DNA from: Parelaphostrongylus tenuis
Taxonomy: Eukaryota > Nematoda > Chromadorea > Rhabditida > Metastrongylidae
Assembly: GCA_019055375.1 (NCBI GenBank)
Contig: JAHQIW010000191.1
Location: 248,001-312,000, forward strand
Direction: 5' to 3'
Length of the DNA: 64,000 bases
In this document: positions 22,807 through 33,541 of the stretch, piece by piece
Position numbering within the stretch: position 1 is the first letter of the stretch
Layout: every line of letters begins with the position of its first letter
Position numbers and translations under genes: made by a program
Notes under the pieces: generated by a model
The model's database searches: none
What the model was told of the DNA's origin: nothing
Seen by the model: only the letters and a program-made list of their open reading frames with translations

Positions 22807-25800
22807 CGCCCGGTTAGTCGCGAGGGCACGTGGCGCGTCCCCAGGTGGTGGATAGGGGAATAAAACGCGAACCAAAAGCGACCGTGTGCTTCCCAGAGAC
22901 GCAGGTGGATTCAGGGGACGAGCTCCCTGCTTCTGCAGTGCCGACTTGACAAAACTCAATTTCTACGAGTCAAGTCGGCCAAAAGCCTGCAATCAAGCGG
23001 CTGGGAAGTACATGGGAGGCGGTTAGGAGTCGCCTCCAACAAATAAGCTCCTCCCGCTCCTCCGAGAGAGACTGGCAAGCTACTCGTGAGTACCCAGCCC
23101 CCACGTTTAGAGCCTGGCAAGCTACACGTTGGGTATCAAAAATGCCAAAAACAATAACAAATATGGGCCTCATTCCCCTGACCCCGAAAGAGCCCCTGGT
23201 ACGGCAGCGCCAGGTAGGACGAGTACGGAGAGGCTGCTAAAATCTCAGGGCCGAACTAGGTTGCCAAGATCGAAACGGACTAAAATGACGATCTGTACCT
23301 ACAACGCAAGAACCCTTGCTCAACAATCCGCTGTAGAAGATCTGTTGATTCAAGCAAGAAGAATAAGGTACGACGTCATTGGCCTGGCTGAGACGAGAAG
23401 GCGCCATCCTTTTCACGCTGCCTATGACACCGGAGAAGAACTGTTCCTTGGAACATGCGATCGCAGAGGTGTCGGTGGCGTTGGCGTCCTCGTCAAATCG
23501 AATTTGACCGTGAGCATTGATTCGTTCGAACAACTAACAACCCGCATCGAACGATTACGGTTGAAACGATGTGGTTCTATGCCGGTTTTGACCATCTTCG
23601 TTGCTTACGCACCAACATCAAGCTATGACGAAGACGAAGTCGAAGCGTTCTATAAGGACCTCGAAAAATTCTTCAGAGAAGATCATACATTCTTCAAGGT
23701 CATTGTCGGAGATTTTAACGCGAAAATTGGACCTAGAAGAATGTCTGAAGAACGTCTCATAGGGACCCACGGACTAGAATGGAATGAACAGGGTGAGAGG
23801 CTATCCGAGTTTATCATGACGACCCAAACCATCCATGGTAACTCGCAATTCCAAAAGCCTCTCTCTCAGCGATGGACGTGGGAGTCTCCCAATGGAGAGT
23901 ACCATAACGAAATAGATCACATCATAGTAAATCGAAGGTTTTGCCTGACCAACGTCGCTGTTGTTCCCAAGTTCTACACGGGATCAGACCATCGCCTCCT
24001 TCGCGCAACGTTCCGATTTTCGAGGAGAGGAGAGAAAGCCGCTAAATTCAAACAACGAAGTCCCAGAACTACCATAAACTGGGATGTATTCAAATCATTA
24101 GTCGGCTCTTGGGAAGATACCGTTGTCGACAACATCGACGAAGAATACGATCGACTCGTTGAATATCTTCACGTTGGCGCTAAAAAAGCCGAAAGTCCTA
24201 AGGCCACGAAGAGACGCTTGTCTCCGCAGACACTCGAGCTGATACGTCAACGTGGAATCGCACGAGCCGCAGGCAACCGAAACCTTACGTTCGAACTTGC
24301 GAAACGATGCAGAGAAGCGATAAAAAAAGACCTTAAAGAGAGAAGAGCAGCAGTTATGGCAGAAGCTGCAGAAGCTGGGAAGAGCATTCGCAAAGCCCAG
24401 CGAGGCTTCGCCAACTATAAGACCAAGATGATTGCACTCCGATACCCTGACGGGACACTTACAGCTTCCAGAAGGGCTATGGAGAAAATCATTCACCAGT
24501 ACTACTCGGATCTCTTCGCTAGCCATGTTCTCTTACCGTCATATAAATTGAAAGAGGACGAATATGTCGTTCCACCGGTCCTTCCTTCCGAAATCCGACA
24601 TGCTATATCGTCGGTGAAAAACAGAACAACACCCGGTCCACACAGGATTAGACCAGAACACCTGAAGAACCTGCCGCCAGTTCTCATCAACACCCTGGCT
24701 CGGCTCTTCACTCGCTACCTGTCAGAATGCAAGGTCCCTATTCAATGGAAAACCAGCAAGACCGTATTGTTGTTCAAAAAGGGAGACCTTCACGACATAG
24801 GCAATTATCGCCCAATCTGCTTGCTGTCCGTTATCTATAAACTCTTTACTCGAGTCATCCTGAACAGGATTGACAGAATACTGGACGAAGGACAGCCATG
24901 CGAACAAGCAGGGTTCAGAAAAGGATTTAGTACCATGGACCACATCCACACGATCACAGGACTCATTGGAGTTTCGCGAGAGTACAAACAACCACTCTGT
25001 CTCACTTTTATCGATCTGAAAAAAGCCTTTGATTCAGTAGAAACAGAAGCGGTTATAGAGGCTCTGGATAACCAGGGCGTCCCTACTCGGTACATAATGA
25101 TCCTTTGTGAGCTTTATAAAGATTTCACGACCAGAATATCTCCATTCTACAACAATATCACCATTGACGTAAGAAGAGGGGTTCGACAAGGCGATACAAT
25201 ATTGCCAAAACTATTCACTGCCACCCTACAAAACGTCATGCGAACATTAGAATGGGACGAAATGGGAGTGAAAATTGACGGTCGACAATTAAACCATCTT
25301 CGCTTTGCTGACGATATCGTTCTCATAACACCAAACATCAGCCAAGCGGAACGAATGTTGACTGATTTCGATAACGCCTGTGGAAAGATCGGTCTTCAAC
25401 TGAATCTAACGAAAACAATGTTCATGAGGAACGGATGGGTTTCTAATGCCCCATTCACGCTCAACGGAACGACAATTTCCGAATGCTCCAGTTACATCTA
25501 TCTAGGTCGTGAAATCAACATGATGAACGACCTAGCCCCAGAGTTGAGCAGGAGGAAACGAGCGGCTTGGGGAGCGTTTAGGAGCATCGAAGATGTAGTG
25601 AAGAGGACAAAGAACATCCGACTCCGTGCCCACTTTTTCGATTCGACTTTTATCCCTGCCCTAACGTATGCAGCAGAAACCTGGTCGCTACGTAAGAAGG
25701 ATGAAAAATCACTTGGCGTTATCGAACGCGCAGTTGAGAGGTCGATGCTAGGAGTATCCCGTAACTCGCAAATGAGAGAAAGGATCCGAAGTTCCGACCT

Positions 25801-26133
25801 ACGTCAACGATCGAAAATCAGAGACGCCGTTTTACACGCCAGGATATCGAAAATAAGGTGGGCCGGACACGTGATGGGCTTCAACGACAACCGATGGACG
25901 AGAGCCGTTACCGACTGGATTCCTCGGTATATCAAGTGCTCTAAAGAGAGTCCACCGACTCGTTGGTCCAATTTCTTCACGAAAGCGATAGAAGAAAGAT
26001 ATGATGCTCAGCGAATCCCTTGAGCGAGGAGGACTCACTGGGCTACTCTTGCACGCGATAGGGAAAAATGGAAGAGTTGCTGGTACCCGCTCTACTCGCT
26101 CAACGATCAACGGGACGACAGGTGATACAGGTG
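22807..26133 (+). mobile_element. Near-intact full-length RTE-clade LINE
   Basis: A 3.3-kb element bounded by an 11-bp target duplication (22796-22806 and 26134-26144). It has a GC-richer 5' leader, one long coding region and a short tail made of repeated GTGATACAGGTGATA with no poly(A). Structure, length and tail are those of RTE retrotransposons (family knowledge). A strong stem (CCGACTTGAC / GTCAAGTCGG, about 22942-22978) lies in the leader. (TA)n lies upstream and a family 1 SINE immediately downstream. With all catalytic motifs present it may be mobile, except for the early stop described in the CDS entry. Confidence 0.92.
23285..26023 (+). CDS. RTE endonuclease-reverse transcriptase
   Basis: 912 residues from the first in-frame ATG. 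The frame is open upstream to a TTG at 23129, but the conserved protein begins here with MTICTYNARTL. The N-terminal apurinic-endonuclease-type domain (residues about 1-245) keeps Asn7, Glu36, Asp143/Asn145 (GDFNAKIG) and Ser234-Asp235-His236. The reverse transcriptase (about 480-720) keeps NYRPICLLS, EQAGFRKGFS, FIDLKKAFDS (Asp583), GVRQGDT and the catalytic FADD at 674-677. The C-terminal region contains YAAETW and RWAGHVM. It would nick target DNA and reverse-transcribe its own RNA at the nick. A TGA after RIP removes the last 34 residues found in the copy at 21.3 kb. The same TGA occurs in the 17.5 kb copy. Confidence 0.93.
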   Translation: MTICTYNARTLAQQSAVEDLLIQARRIRYDVIGLAETRRRHPFHAAYDTGEELFLGTCDRRGVGGVGVLVKSNLTVSIDSFEQLTTRIERLRLKRCGSMPVLTIFVAYAPTSSYDEDEVEAFYKDLEKFFREDHTFFKVIVGDFNAKIGPRRMSEERLIGTHGLEWNEQGERLSEFIMTTQTIHGNSQFQKPLSQRWTWESPNGEYHNEIDHIIVNRRFCLTNVAVVPKFYTGSDHRLLRATFRFSRRGEKAAKFKQRSPRTTINWDVFKSLVGSWEDTVVDNIDEEYDRLVEYLHVGAKKAESPKATKRRLSPQTLELIRQRGIARAAGNRNLTFELAKRCREAIKKDLKERRAAVMAEAAEAGKSIRKAQRGFANYKTKMIALRYPDGTLTASRRAMEKIIHQYYSDLFASHVLLPSYKLKEDEYVVPPVLPSEIRHAISSVKNRTTPGPHRIRPEHLKNLPPVLINTLARLFTRYLSECKVPIQWKTSKTVLLFKKGDLHDIGNYRPICLLSVIYKLFTRVILNRIDRILDEGQPCEQAGFRKGFSTMDHIHTITGLIGVSREYKQPLCLTFIDLKKAFDSVETEAVIEALDNQGVPTRYIMILCELYKDFTTRISPFYNNITIDVRRGVRQGDTILPKLFTATLQNVMRTLEWDEMGVKIDGRQLNHLRFADDIVLITPNISQAERMLTDFDNACGKIGLQLNLTKTMFMRNGWVSNAPFTLNGTTISECSSYIYLGREINMMNDLAPELSRRKRAAWGAFRSIEDVVKRTKNIRLRAHFFDSTFIPALTYAAETWSLRKKDEKSLGVIERAVERSMLGVSRNSQMRERIRSSDLRQRSKIRDAVLHARISKIRWAGHVMGFNDNRWTRAVTDWIPRYIKCSKESPPTRWSNFFTKAIEERYDAQRIP

Positions 26134-26144
26134 ATATATATAAC

Positions 26145-26433
26145 AAAAGGATAAAGCTCTCGGCGTTGATCAATCCCTGAGTGATGCGCCATGCATTCGT
26201 CTTCCATTTTTACCTTCGTTTGAGGTGATTGAATGCATATCTGACCTTTACAATGACTTGCAGTGGCCTCCCGCTGAACCGAGTCAGTGCTGCTTATCCT
26301 CCCACACAAGTCTGAGACCTGTCCGGTGCCAATTTACCAACCCCGGAGGGATGGATGGCTTGGTGAGCCATGAGCGCGAGATCGAACCATTGACCTCGTG
26401 TGCGACGCAGAGCACCTCTAGCCACTGCGCTCC
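26145..26433 (-). repeat. tRNA-derived SINE, family 1, copy c
   Basis: Antisense and near full length. The tail (AAAAGGATAAAGCTCTCGGC on the + strand) directly follows the RTE's right target duplication. The head ends at CACTGCGCTCC against a TA/T-rich tract. The LINE apparently inserted at the junction between a TA tract and this SINE's tail. Confidence 0.9.
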
Positions 26434-26580
26434 TATATATATATATATATATATTTTTTTTTTATTTATTTATTTATAGATATACTTGTACATATATAAA
26501 TATATATATATATATATATGATGTACACATACACATATATATACGCAGACGCGCGCACATACACAAATTTAGAAGAATAG
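26434..26580. repeat. Compound TA/T/CA-rich microsatellite
   Basis: TA units, a T run, ATTT units and ACACATAC-type units in sequence. The 84- and 91-codon open frames here are products of the simple repeat. Confidence 0.85.
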
Positions 26581-26584
26581 CGTT

Positions 26585-27425
26585 CTGCCTTAATGAAACT
26601 GCTAACTGTCGACATACTCGACAATATTATATAGCCCACACAATCGACTCACTTAGAGTATTCGAACCTATGTAATGATTCTAGGTACGCCTCCACATAT
26701 TTAAGGGTGAACATCAGCTATATGTCCAACGCGCACTACAATCGCTGCTCAGAGCAACGGAAGAAACACGTAGTACTGATTTCAGAAAACAAAATAGTGA
26801 GTCAGTGAAGTAAGCTTACAGAGCAACAGTGAGATTTGGAACACATTTTCTGAAGTTTCACTCGCCTTTCCCTTGTTCAAAGCACAAAAACTGTAGTGAG
26901 TGATGACAACAAACAGCGAATCAGGAGGACGCACTGGTATGATTATGTAGTAAGACGCGAAAATCATAAATTCACGATTATTACATTTACTTAGGAACTG
27001 CCGTAATTTTTAGTTTTCCTCGAGCTAATGGCCGCAGAATTCAGTTTCATCAATTCATCAAACAGTATCAGTTGGATATTTTGGTTGTAGTAGCCAGCGA
27101 TGCGCAGATCTCCATCATCGTTAAACGCTGTCAGAGACATCGTGTGGGAGCCAAATCAATGTGTTGATAAGGAATGGTGAAAGGCTTTTTAGATGTTGAG
27201 TTCTTATCCCTCAAGTAGGTTTGTTAAACTACTAAATCGTATGCCAGATTATGGGGTAAATGAACTAACAGGACGACACACTCACTTCATTTTTATTCAT
27301 ATAGAAGCAGCTAAACGCTTTCATTAAGGAGACCCGCGCAGTAACACAAAGTGACTGTAATTGACTTCAATCATTCTCTTTTTATAAACCGTAAATGTTC
27401 TGCCTAAGTTAAATGCAATATTGGT
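26585..27425. other. Unassigned DNA
   Basis: No gene recognised. A diverged repeat shared with about 19.24-19.30 kb lies near 27175-27215. Confidence 0.35.
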
Positions 27426-27429
27426 GATG

Positions 27430-28380
27430 TGAATGGCGAAGCCTTCGACGTTATGGGAATACTCTTCCTATTCTCATTGCTTCAGCCATGATTGCTGCCT
27501 TTTACTCTGTAAAATATTTTTTTGTTATTCCTCTGCAGCGGTTTCCAAGTTCGGACGTGAGCTGACAATTTCCCACGGTTCAGGCGACATCACGTCTGCG
27601 TTTAGCTTAGACGCCACTGAAGACATACGTCTTTGTAAAGCATAAACTCTTCGCTTTCATAGTGCTAGCCTGAAAATGTTACAAGCCAGTCGCTTCCTTG
27701 TTGATGTCTTTTATAACACCGGTACCTTCCCAACATTCAACTAATGATTTAAATACATCCCAGCTTATGGCAATTTTGGATTTCGTCTGGATACTCTTCA
27801 CTGAAAGAGCCCTGCGCCCAGTTTAGAGTCGGACTTTTGCAAGCGTGAATTGCTTCAATGGTTTTGATCGTCGAGATAAACTTAGACAACCTATCACGCT
27901 GCTCGTACCATTCTATTCCAAGGGTCCCTATGTGACGCGTCATACCTACTTCTGGTTCCAGCTTTGCGTCAAAATCCCCAGTGATAACTCTCAAGAATGG
28001 ATGATCATCTATGTGCAGTTTCGTCAAGTTGACACTGAAGCCCGACTGCATCTTCATCGCAGTTTGGTCTCTCTGTGTAGATGAAGAAAATGATCAAATT
28101 CGATTTTGGTTCACTTCTTTCCACTACAGATGTTCGATTTGAGATGTTAACTGCTCGAATGGATCGATATCCATAGACAAACTTGACTTACCGACATGGT
28201 CAGAGTTGCCGATTCCTCTTTCATCGCATGTTAGGAGATGCAGCTCAAATCTTGTGTTATAAACGATGCGAAATGGATGGCACCTTCTCATTTCACCAGT
28301 TTGATGACGTCGCCTTATCATATCCTCCTCGTATGCAAAATCGGATCTTCTATAGTGCATTTGCATACAAGTGAAATGTA
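27430..28380 (-). pseudogene. Old RTE LINE fragment (endonuclease domain)
   Basis: The minus strand reads, in order: RRRHQTGEMRRCHPFRIVYN, then DPFEQLTSQIEHL (28124-28366); VITGDFDAKLEPE, then IGTLGIEWYEQRDRLSKFI (27749-28057); and, near 27450-27640, remains of the coiled linker before the reverse transcriptase. The order matches residues about 20-400 of the intact RTE. Catalytic GDFNAK is GDFDAK here. Many frame changes, and no reverse transcriptase part follows. Confidence 0.75.
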
Positions 28381-28599
28381 TGTTAGATAGACCATCACCT
28401 ATTCCGATAGCTTATGATAGTTCGCCATTTGGAGAATCTACGTGCTCTTAAAAGTTGCCGATTTGAGATCCACTTTGAGGGAGATCAATGTGAACGCGAA
28501 GTGAATATTCCTAGCAGTTCCACCAGCTAGTGTGCACTCATTTTAGTAAGCAGCGCGTAGAAACATATAACCAATTTTATTCTGCTCAATCGCCACTAA

Positions 28600-29560
28600 A
28601 GAAAATTTGGGTTCTTTTTGTTAGAAAGGAACTTTATTCTGAGTCTATCCTTTCGCTGAATAAGACTTTCATAAGAGTGTTAGTAACAATTCGAAAGATT
28701 GAATCTCTGTCTAGCGAACTACGTATCCGGTTTTTGAAGGTTCTTTTTTAGCGCTGTGGCATTCAGAAAAATATCACGTTTCACATGCATCACGCGTTCT
28801 TGTTTTGTCTCGCTTAAATTTCACTGGGTAAAACTCTTCCATAGAGTGCTGACACTCGTTCGATAGCACAAGTCTCGAAGAGCTCAGAAATGTGCTTGCT
28901 TTTTAGAAAAGCTCTTTTAGTAGCGATGTAAAAGAAGGAAAACATTTGTTTTACACCTCGCCAGACAAAGCTCTCTCTTCAAACTACTAAAAATCATTTT
29001 ATGGCATAAATTTCAATGATTCCAACGCCGTGCTTTTTCTGGGAAAGACCGTTCCACTGCAGTGTAACAGGAAAAATGAGATCGAGTTTCGCATACTTGG
29101 CGCACGTGTTTACCCTCTAATCTAGGCTAGGGGCTAGGAGGCGAGGGGATCGATCGATCGATGGCCTGACGCGTTAGATAAGTGGGGTGCAAGTTGCTAT
29201 TCAATTGAAAATTTTTCCCCGCTTTAGAGGAAACTCCAAATAAAACGATTGACTCAAATACTACGGTATTTTCTCTACACGTTGATATACTTTTCGCGCT
29301 TCCACGCGTTGAATGAGAAACATTTTACACTCCACATGATACTGCGTTGTAAAGGTTCTTTTCGGAAAACGACCATGTAGCGCTGTAGCCCGAGATTGAA
29401 GCTTTTGCACGATTGCTAAGACTCTTATAAAAAGTTGTTGCCCAGCGAATGAACAGTCTTAGAAAAAAGTTCCCTTCACACGAAATGAAGCAAAATTCTT
29501 TATAATAATACCGTCAAAATTTTCTAGAAACTCCATGAAGGGTATAAGTACTTGACCTGT
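28600..29560. repeat. Compound fold-back elements
   Basis: Several arm phrases in both orientations (CTCTTCCATAGAGTGCTGA, GTTCGATAGCACAAG, GGGAAAGACCGTTCCACTGC, ATGAACAGTCTTAG) flank a GATCGATCGATCGATGGCC spacer. At least one near-complete and one partial unit are present, possibly nested. Confidence 0.5.
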
Positions 29561-29564
29561 TGAA

Positions 29565-30285
29565 TTTTGTCTCACCCGAAATATTTTCTAGCCAATTTGC
29601 TCCAATAAATGTGTTTTCAGATTGACGTTATTCGATTGAAACTTGATGAAAGTCTGATAAACATAGTAATAGCAAGATCTTATTATGTTTAGATTTTTCC
29701 TTTTCAGGATACATTTTTTATATATCGTCCAGAATATTGTTGGTGCTCATCATTAGCTCATATTTTTAGCCGTGCTTATGTTAGCGCCATGTGGCAAATA
29801 AGGAAGATGAATAGATCAGCTGAGATTTTTCTCATTCGATAAAATTGTTTAAGATGTTATGAGAAACTTTGAAAACAAGAAACGATACTTATGACGAATA
29901 CGAGTTGATACGTGAAATAAAAATACGGATGTGGCTCTTAAATGATCTCTGAAAGTAGGTAGCACAAAAACAAAAAGTAGAGGCGTGATATATTCATGAA
30001 AAGTGAGGAGAACCCAGAAAAAGTCATAATACAACGTTTTTTCATATCTGAGGAAGACTACTATGAGTCATCGTTTGGAAAAAAAACTACTTAAAACTGA
30101 GCTACGAGATAAAAGCTTCTTAAGCATAAAGATGGCCTTCCTGGAAAATATTAGTGTTTGTTATGTAATCAGTGACCGTCAATCAAACATATGTTATGAA
30201 GAGCCTGAAATCATTTATCAGTGCCTTCCAGCGTAGTTCTTCACTCGAAAAATTTCTCAACAGCAGTTCTGCGGCTTTCAGTTAT
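29565..30285. other. Unassigned DNA
   Basis: Nothing recognisable beyond short open frames. Confidence 0.4.
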
Positions 30286-30289
30286 ACAC

Positions 30290-30390
30290 TTAAGAATGTT
30301 GAGTTATGCGCAACACCGCCAGAGTTGAACCCGCATTTCACTCAAACCGGAGACGTGTGCTAGTGGCCTCGCTAGCACAGTGTTAAGCAC
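30290..30390 (-). repeat. tRNA-like SINE head, family 3
   Basis: Antisense B-box-like GAGTTGAACCCGC followed by CGGAGACGTGTGCTAG, as in the 48.3 and 54.0 kb copies. Family 3 elements carry a 70-bp tRNA-like part that cannot form a proper anticodon arm. Confidence 0.6.
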
Positions 30391-30479
30391 GCATCTAGGT
30401 ACGGGTGGAACTCATATACGACTTCCACCAGAGTCGAAGGTTTCCCATATACTCAACAATCTCAGAAGTGTAATTAGAA

Positions 30480-31110
30480 CATCAATACACTGTGAGAAAA
30501 GTGGAAAAGTTCTCATCTGAAGTTTTGTCGATGTGATGAAAAAAACCCCCAATTGAATAACAAAATTTCGAATGCTATTGATCGCTCCCCCCTCCCTCCG
30601 TGATTTAGCCGCTAAACAAGGTCGCCGAAAATGTTAAGCTCAATCGGTTTTTCCCGCTAAACGGTATTTCCACGAAATAAGCACAACAGTGAAATCATTG
30701 GAACCTACGAAATTGAATGATTGCTAATAGTCTACAGAAAGAGCTTTGTCTAGCAAGGTTTAAAAACAAATTTCTCTTTCTCCTACAACGCCATCGAAAC
30801 AGTTTCTCCTGAAAACGAACATATTTTGGAGTTCTTTGAAACTTTTGGTTGAGAATGAGCACTAGCACTCTAAGGAACCAGTTTTTCCCGGCGAGATATA
30901 AGTGAGATAAGAACAGAATCAAGCGGTCGTAAAAAACATAATTTTGTCTTAGATTTTTCAGCACTATAAAAGAGCGTTTTGAAAAACCGACCAAGTAGGG
31001 CCGAGATTCAAGCTTCTGAATAATTACTGATATTCCTAAGAAAAGATGCTGTCCAGCAAATGAGATCGGTTTATAAATTTGTCGCCGTCTAACATATAAG
31101 TGCCGGGCAT
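30480..31110. repeat. Fold-back element
   Basis: The left half ends in a spacer with GATCGCTCCCCCCTCCCTCC. The right half carries TACGAAATTGAATGATTGC, AAAGAGCTTTGTC and a CCAGCAAATGAGATCGGTTT terminus, complementary in type to the usual left arms. Confidence 0.55.
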
Positions 31111-31467
31111 AATTTTCTTGTGACTCCAGGAAGACCTGTCGAGCAATCTGCGGTGCACCAGCAGTGAATTACGTTAACGCTCTTTCAAAATACTAAATGG
31201 TCAGAGGTTATTTAAGGATTACAATGCGCTTCATAACAGACGGATAGCTCGTATTTTGAAGAGAAACAATACAACTGGGAAAGAACAGCTTTATACTCAA
31301 ATTATACAGAGGTAGCTATCAACCGCTGCAATATACTGCAGGGTGTGTTGTGATTATTGGTGAAGTACTGCGAAATCAATATTGATTGAAGCAGTATATG
31401 CATTTTTAGCTGAATAATATATCTATTTCTAAGTGATCGACAAAGGCTACGCAACCACAGAGAAACT

Positions 31468-31710
31468 TTATCGACCAACCCGTTGTACTACCCAGTCTTG
31501 TTGACATAGAGGACAGCGATTGTTCTGTCGTACCCACTGACTCATACAACAATTGTGAAAAGCATGGTTACATTCGCCCCAAACCACAACACAATCCGCC
31601 GTTGACGCTTCAGCCTGGCACCGAAGACATTCCTCCATCAACTGGACACGACAGATAGCACATGTGTCACAGTCGACGTCCCAAGCCCATGTGGCTAATG
31701 CATTCCATTT
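31468..31710 (-). CDS. rbx-2: RBX2/RNF7-type RING protein, C-terminal exon
   Basis: This 81-codon exon follows a good acceptor (TTTGTTATTTCAG). It starts KWNALATWAWDVDCDTCAIC and ends CPLCQQDWVVQRVGR before the stop. All RING-H2 ligands are in place: the CDTCAIC and CLRC pairs, CNHAFHNCC, and CPLC with the terminal Asp that distinguishes RBX proteins. From family knowledge, RBX2/RNF7 is the catalytic RING subunit of cullin-RING (mainly CUL5) ubiquitin ligases, binding the cullin C-terminus through the preceding beta-strand and recruiting a charged E2. The DCVVVWGECNH insert and WVVQR ending favour RBX2 over RBX1. The residues before KWN (usually M-F-S-L-K) should lie in an upstream exon. The nearest donor-like site (GAAG|GTAATG, 47 bases upstream) is in the wrong phase, so the 5' end is unresolved. 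Confidence 0.93.
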   Translation of the reverse strand, partial: KWNALATWAWDVDCDTCAICRVQLMEECLRCQAEASTADCVVVWGECNHAFHNCCMSQWVRQNNRCPLCQQDWVVQRVGR

Positions 31711-31924
31711 CTGAAATAACAAAGAAAGATAGCGAATTGTTCTCAAATCGACATTACCTTCTATTTTGTTTTCCTTGCTATGTCGAACTTGACTAAACAG
31801 TGGGTCACCAACAATATGGAAAGTGGAAAATGACAAAAAATGGGAGAATTGTCACCAGATCTGGCTGGCAAAGCTCCACACTCAACAATCCAAATTAATT
31901 CGATTACATGGGAATCTTAAACTC

Positions 31925-32115
31925 TGAAAGGTGGTCGATTGGTTGGTGATGCAGGCCATGAGGAAGCAAGGTGCTGGCTCGATCACCACCCCCCCCCCCT
32001 CCCTCCCTCTCCCTCCACTAACAGCCTTAGTACAGGTTTCTCCGAGATTGCAAGGAGATTTGCCCAACCAGCATTATACGTCTTTGAAAAATGCGTGCTG
32101 AAAAACGAATCGAAT
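31925..32115 (+). repeat. Diverged SINE family 2 copy
   Basis: The 3' part (CCGAGATTGCAAGGAGAT, then GAAAAACGAATCGAA) matches the family 2 body at 58.26-58.33 kb. The head (GGTCGATTGGTTGGTGATGC) is recognisable but diverged. A run of about 11 C followed by CCCTC units interrupts the middle. Confidence 0.5.
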
Positions 32116-32178
32116 AAAACAAGTCCTGAGATGCGCGTGGTAAAAATTGATGACAGATCGTGTCAAAAAATAATATTA

Positions 32179-32716
32179 GGATGTTCCATTAGGAACTTGC
32201 GCAATAAACACCAAATTTATTAACCACAAGTAGTTAAAGCTGCATAGATTTCGAATTACCTAACTGCGCATTTTCTTGCGAATATATTGGTATACAGCTC
32301 GCTTATACTTGCTTTAAGATGGAGCTCTTTTGGGATCACATTCGCTCGCTATTCATGCATGAATGGCGCGTTGGAAAAAATCGAGCGCGGCTGATTCACT
32401 AGATGGTTCTCTCCAACCCTGAACATCGCAAACCACTTTAAGCCGTTTTTTCTGCAACGGCATCATCGCCTTAAGCTCCCTAATCTTGTGACGCGCCGCT
32501 TCAATAGCATTTTCCCCTACGCGCCATTCGTGTACGAGTAGCGCGCCAATTCGTTCCCACGACACCTCCATCTCAAAGCAAGTATAGGCAAGTTACATAC
32601 CGAAATATTCGCAAGAAAATGCGCAATTGAACGATAAAAAAATCATGCAATTTTGATAACTTCTGTCTGATAAATTTGGTGTTTATTGCTCTAACGCCAA
32701 AACTTATGAAACGACC
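32179..32716. mobile_element. Palindromic mariner derivative, second copy
   Basis: Bounded by TA at 32177 and 32717. The + strand reads MELFWDHIRSLFMHEWRVGKN from 32319. The minus strand reads MEVSWERIGALLVHEWRVGENA from 32571. Both are the start of a mariner transposase (first helix-turn-helix), so two 5' ends face each other. The minus arm is longer and runs into a reduced copy of the other arm near 32390. No catalytic residues. Same architecture as 5249-5829, with a different junction. Confidence 0.75.
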
Positions 32717-32784
32717 TAAAAATAACAATAACATGTATTACTGATAGGGTAACAATGTAAATTCTTCAAAGATAATATTAACAC

Positions 32785-32930
32785 TCAAATACTTGAATAC
32801 TTGGAGGCCCGTCTTCACTGCCAGTGAGAGGCGCAGCACAAGGAAACTGTGCTAGTTTAGGTGTTTTGCTTCCATGAGTCCCGAGGTAAACCTGAAACAG
32901 GGCTTTCTCAAGTCGCCACCATATTAGAGC
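32785..32930 (-). repeat. LINE-type 3' tail fragment
   Basis: TACTTGGAGGCCCGTCTTCA and the following 110 bases match, in inverse, the segment 59060-59190. The GTGAAGAC-GG-C core is also seen near 14840 at the end of the second RTE lineage, so this is probably a LINE 3' untranslated fragment. Confidence 0.5.
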
Positions 32931-32948
32931 GGTCGTCGGTATATAATA

Positions 32949-33541
32949 AATTGAGGAGAAAGTTTTCGGTATTTGCTTATAAAAACTTTATTTATGCATC
33001 AATTAAGTTCGAACAAAAGACAATATAATAGTCAAAGTAGTCTCCTTCTGAGTCGATAACGTTCAGCCACAGATCTGGCAACATGAAGATTTCGCGGCGC
33101 TAGAAAACACTGTCCTTGGAGTTGAAGAAATTTCAAAGAGTTTCCTCGACCTCGCCCATGTTATTGAACTTCTGGTCTCGCAGAAAGTGTTCCATTGACC
33201 GGAAGATGTGGTAATCACTCGGTGCCAGGTCTGGCGAGTATGATGGATGCGGCAGGACATCCCATCCAAAGTCTTCGTAGACAGCTGTCTTTCCAACAGT
33301 TCCTTCGCCCCATGCCTCATTGATTCGACGAACAGTGTCAGCGGCATTTGTGCCCACTTTGCACTCGTGAAGCATCAACAATCGTTTCTGTTCGCGGTTC
33401 AGTTCCATCTTGCGGCAGTATAGAAGAATTATATATCAATCGATGCGCAAGAAAACGAGCTTTCAAACCATGTGAAAATCTCATATAAAACATGCGAACA
33501 TGTTAAAGTTATGGGCAAATTCCGGGAACTTTCTCCTCAAC

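Noticed and set aside
23237..25338. Several minus-strand frames of 60-140 codons
   Set aside because: Antisense shadows of the RTE protein frame. The sense strand carries all catalytic motifs.
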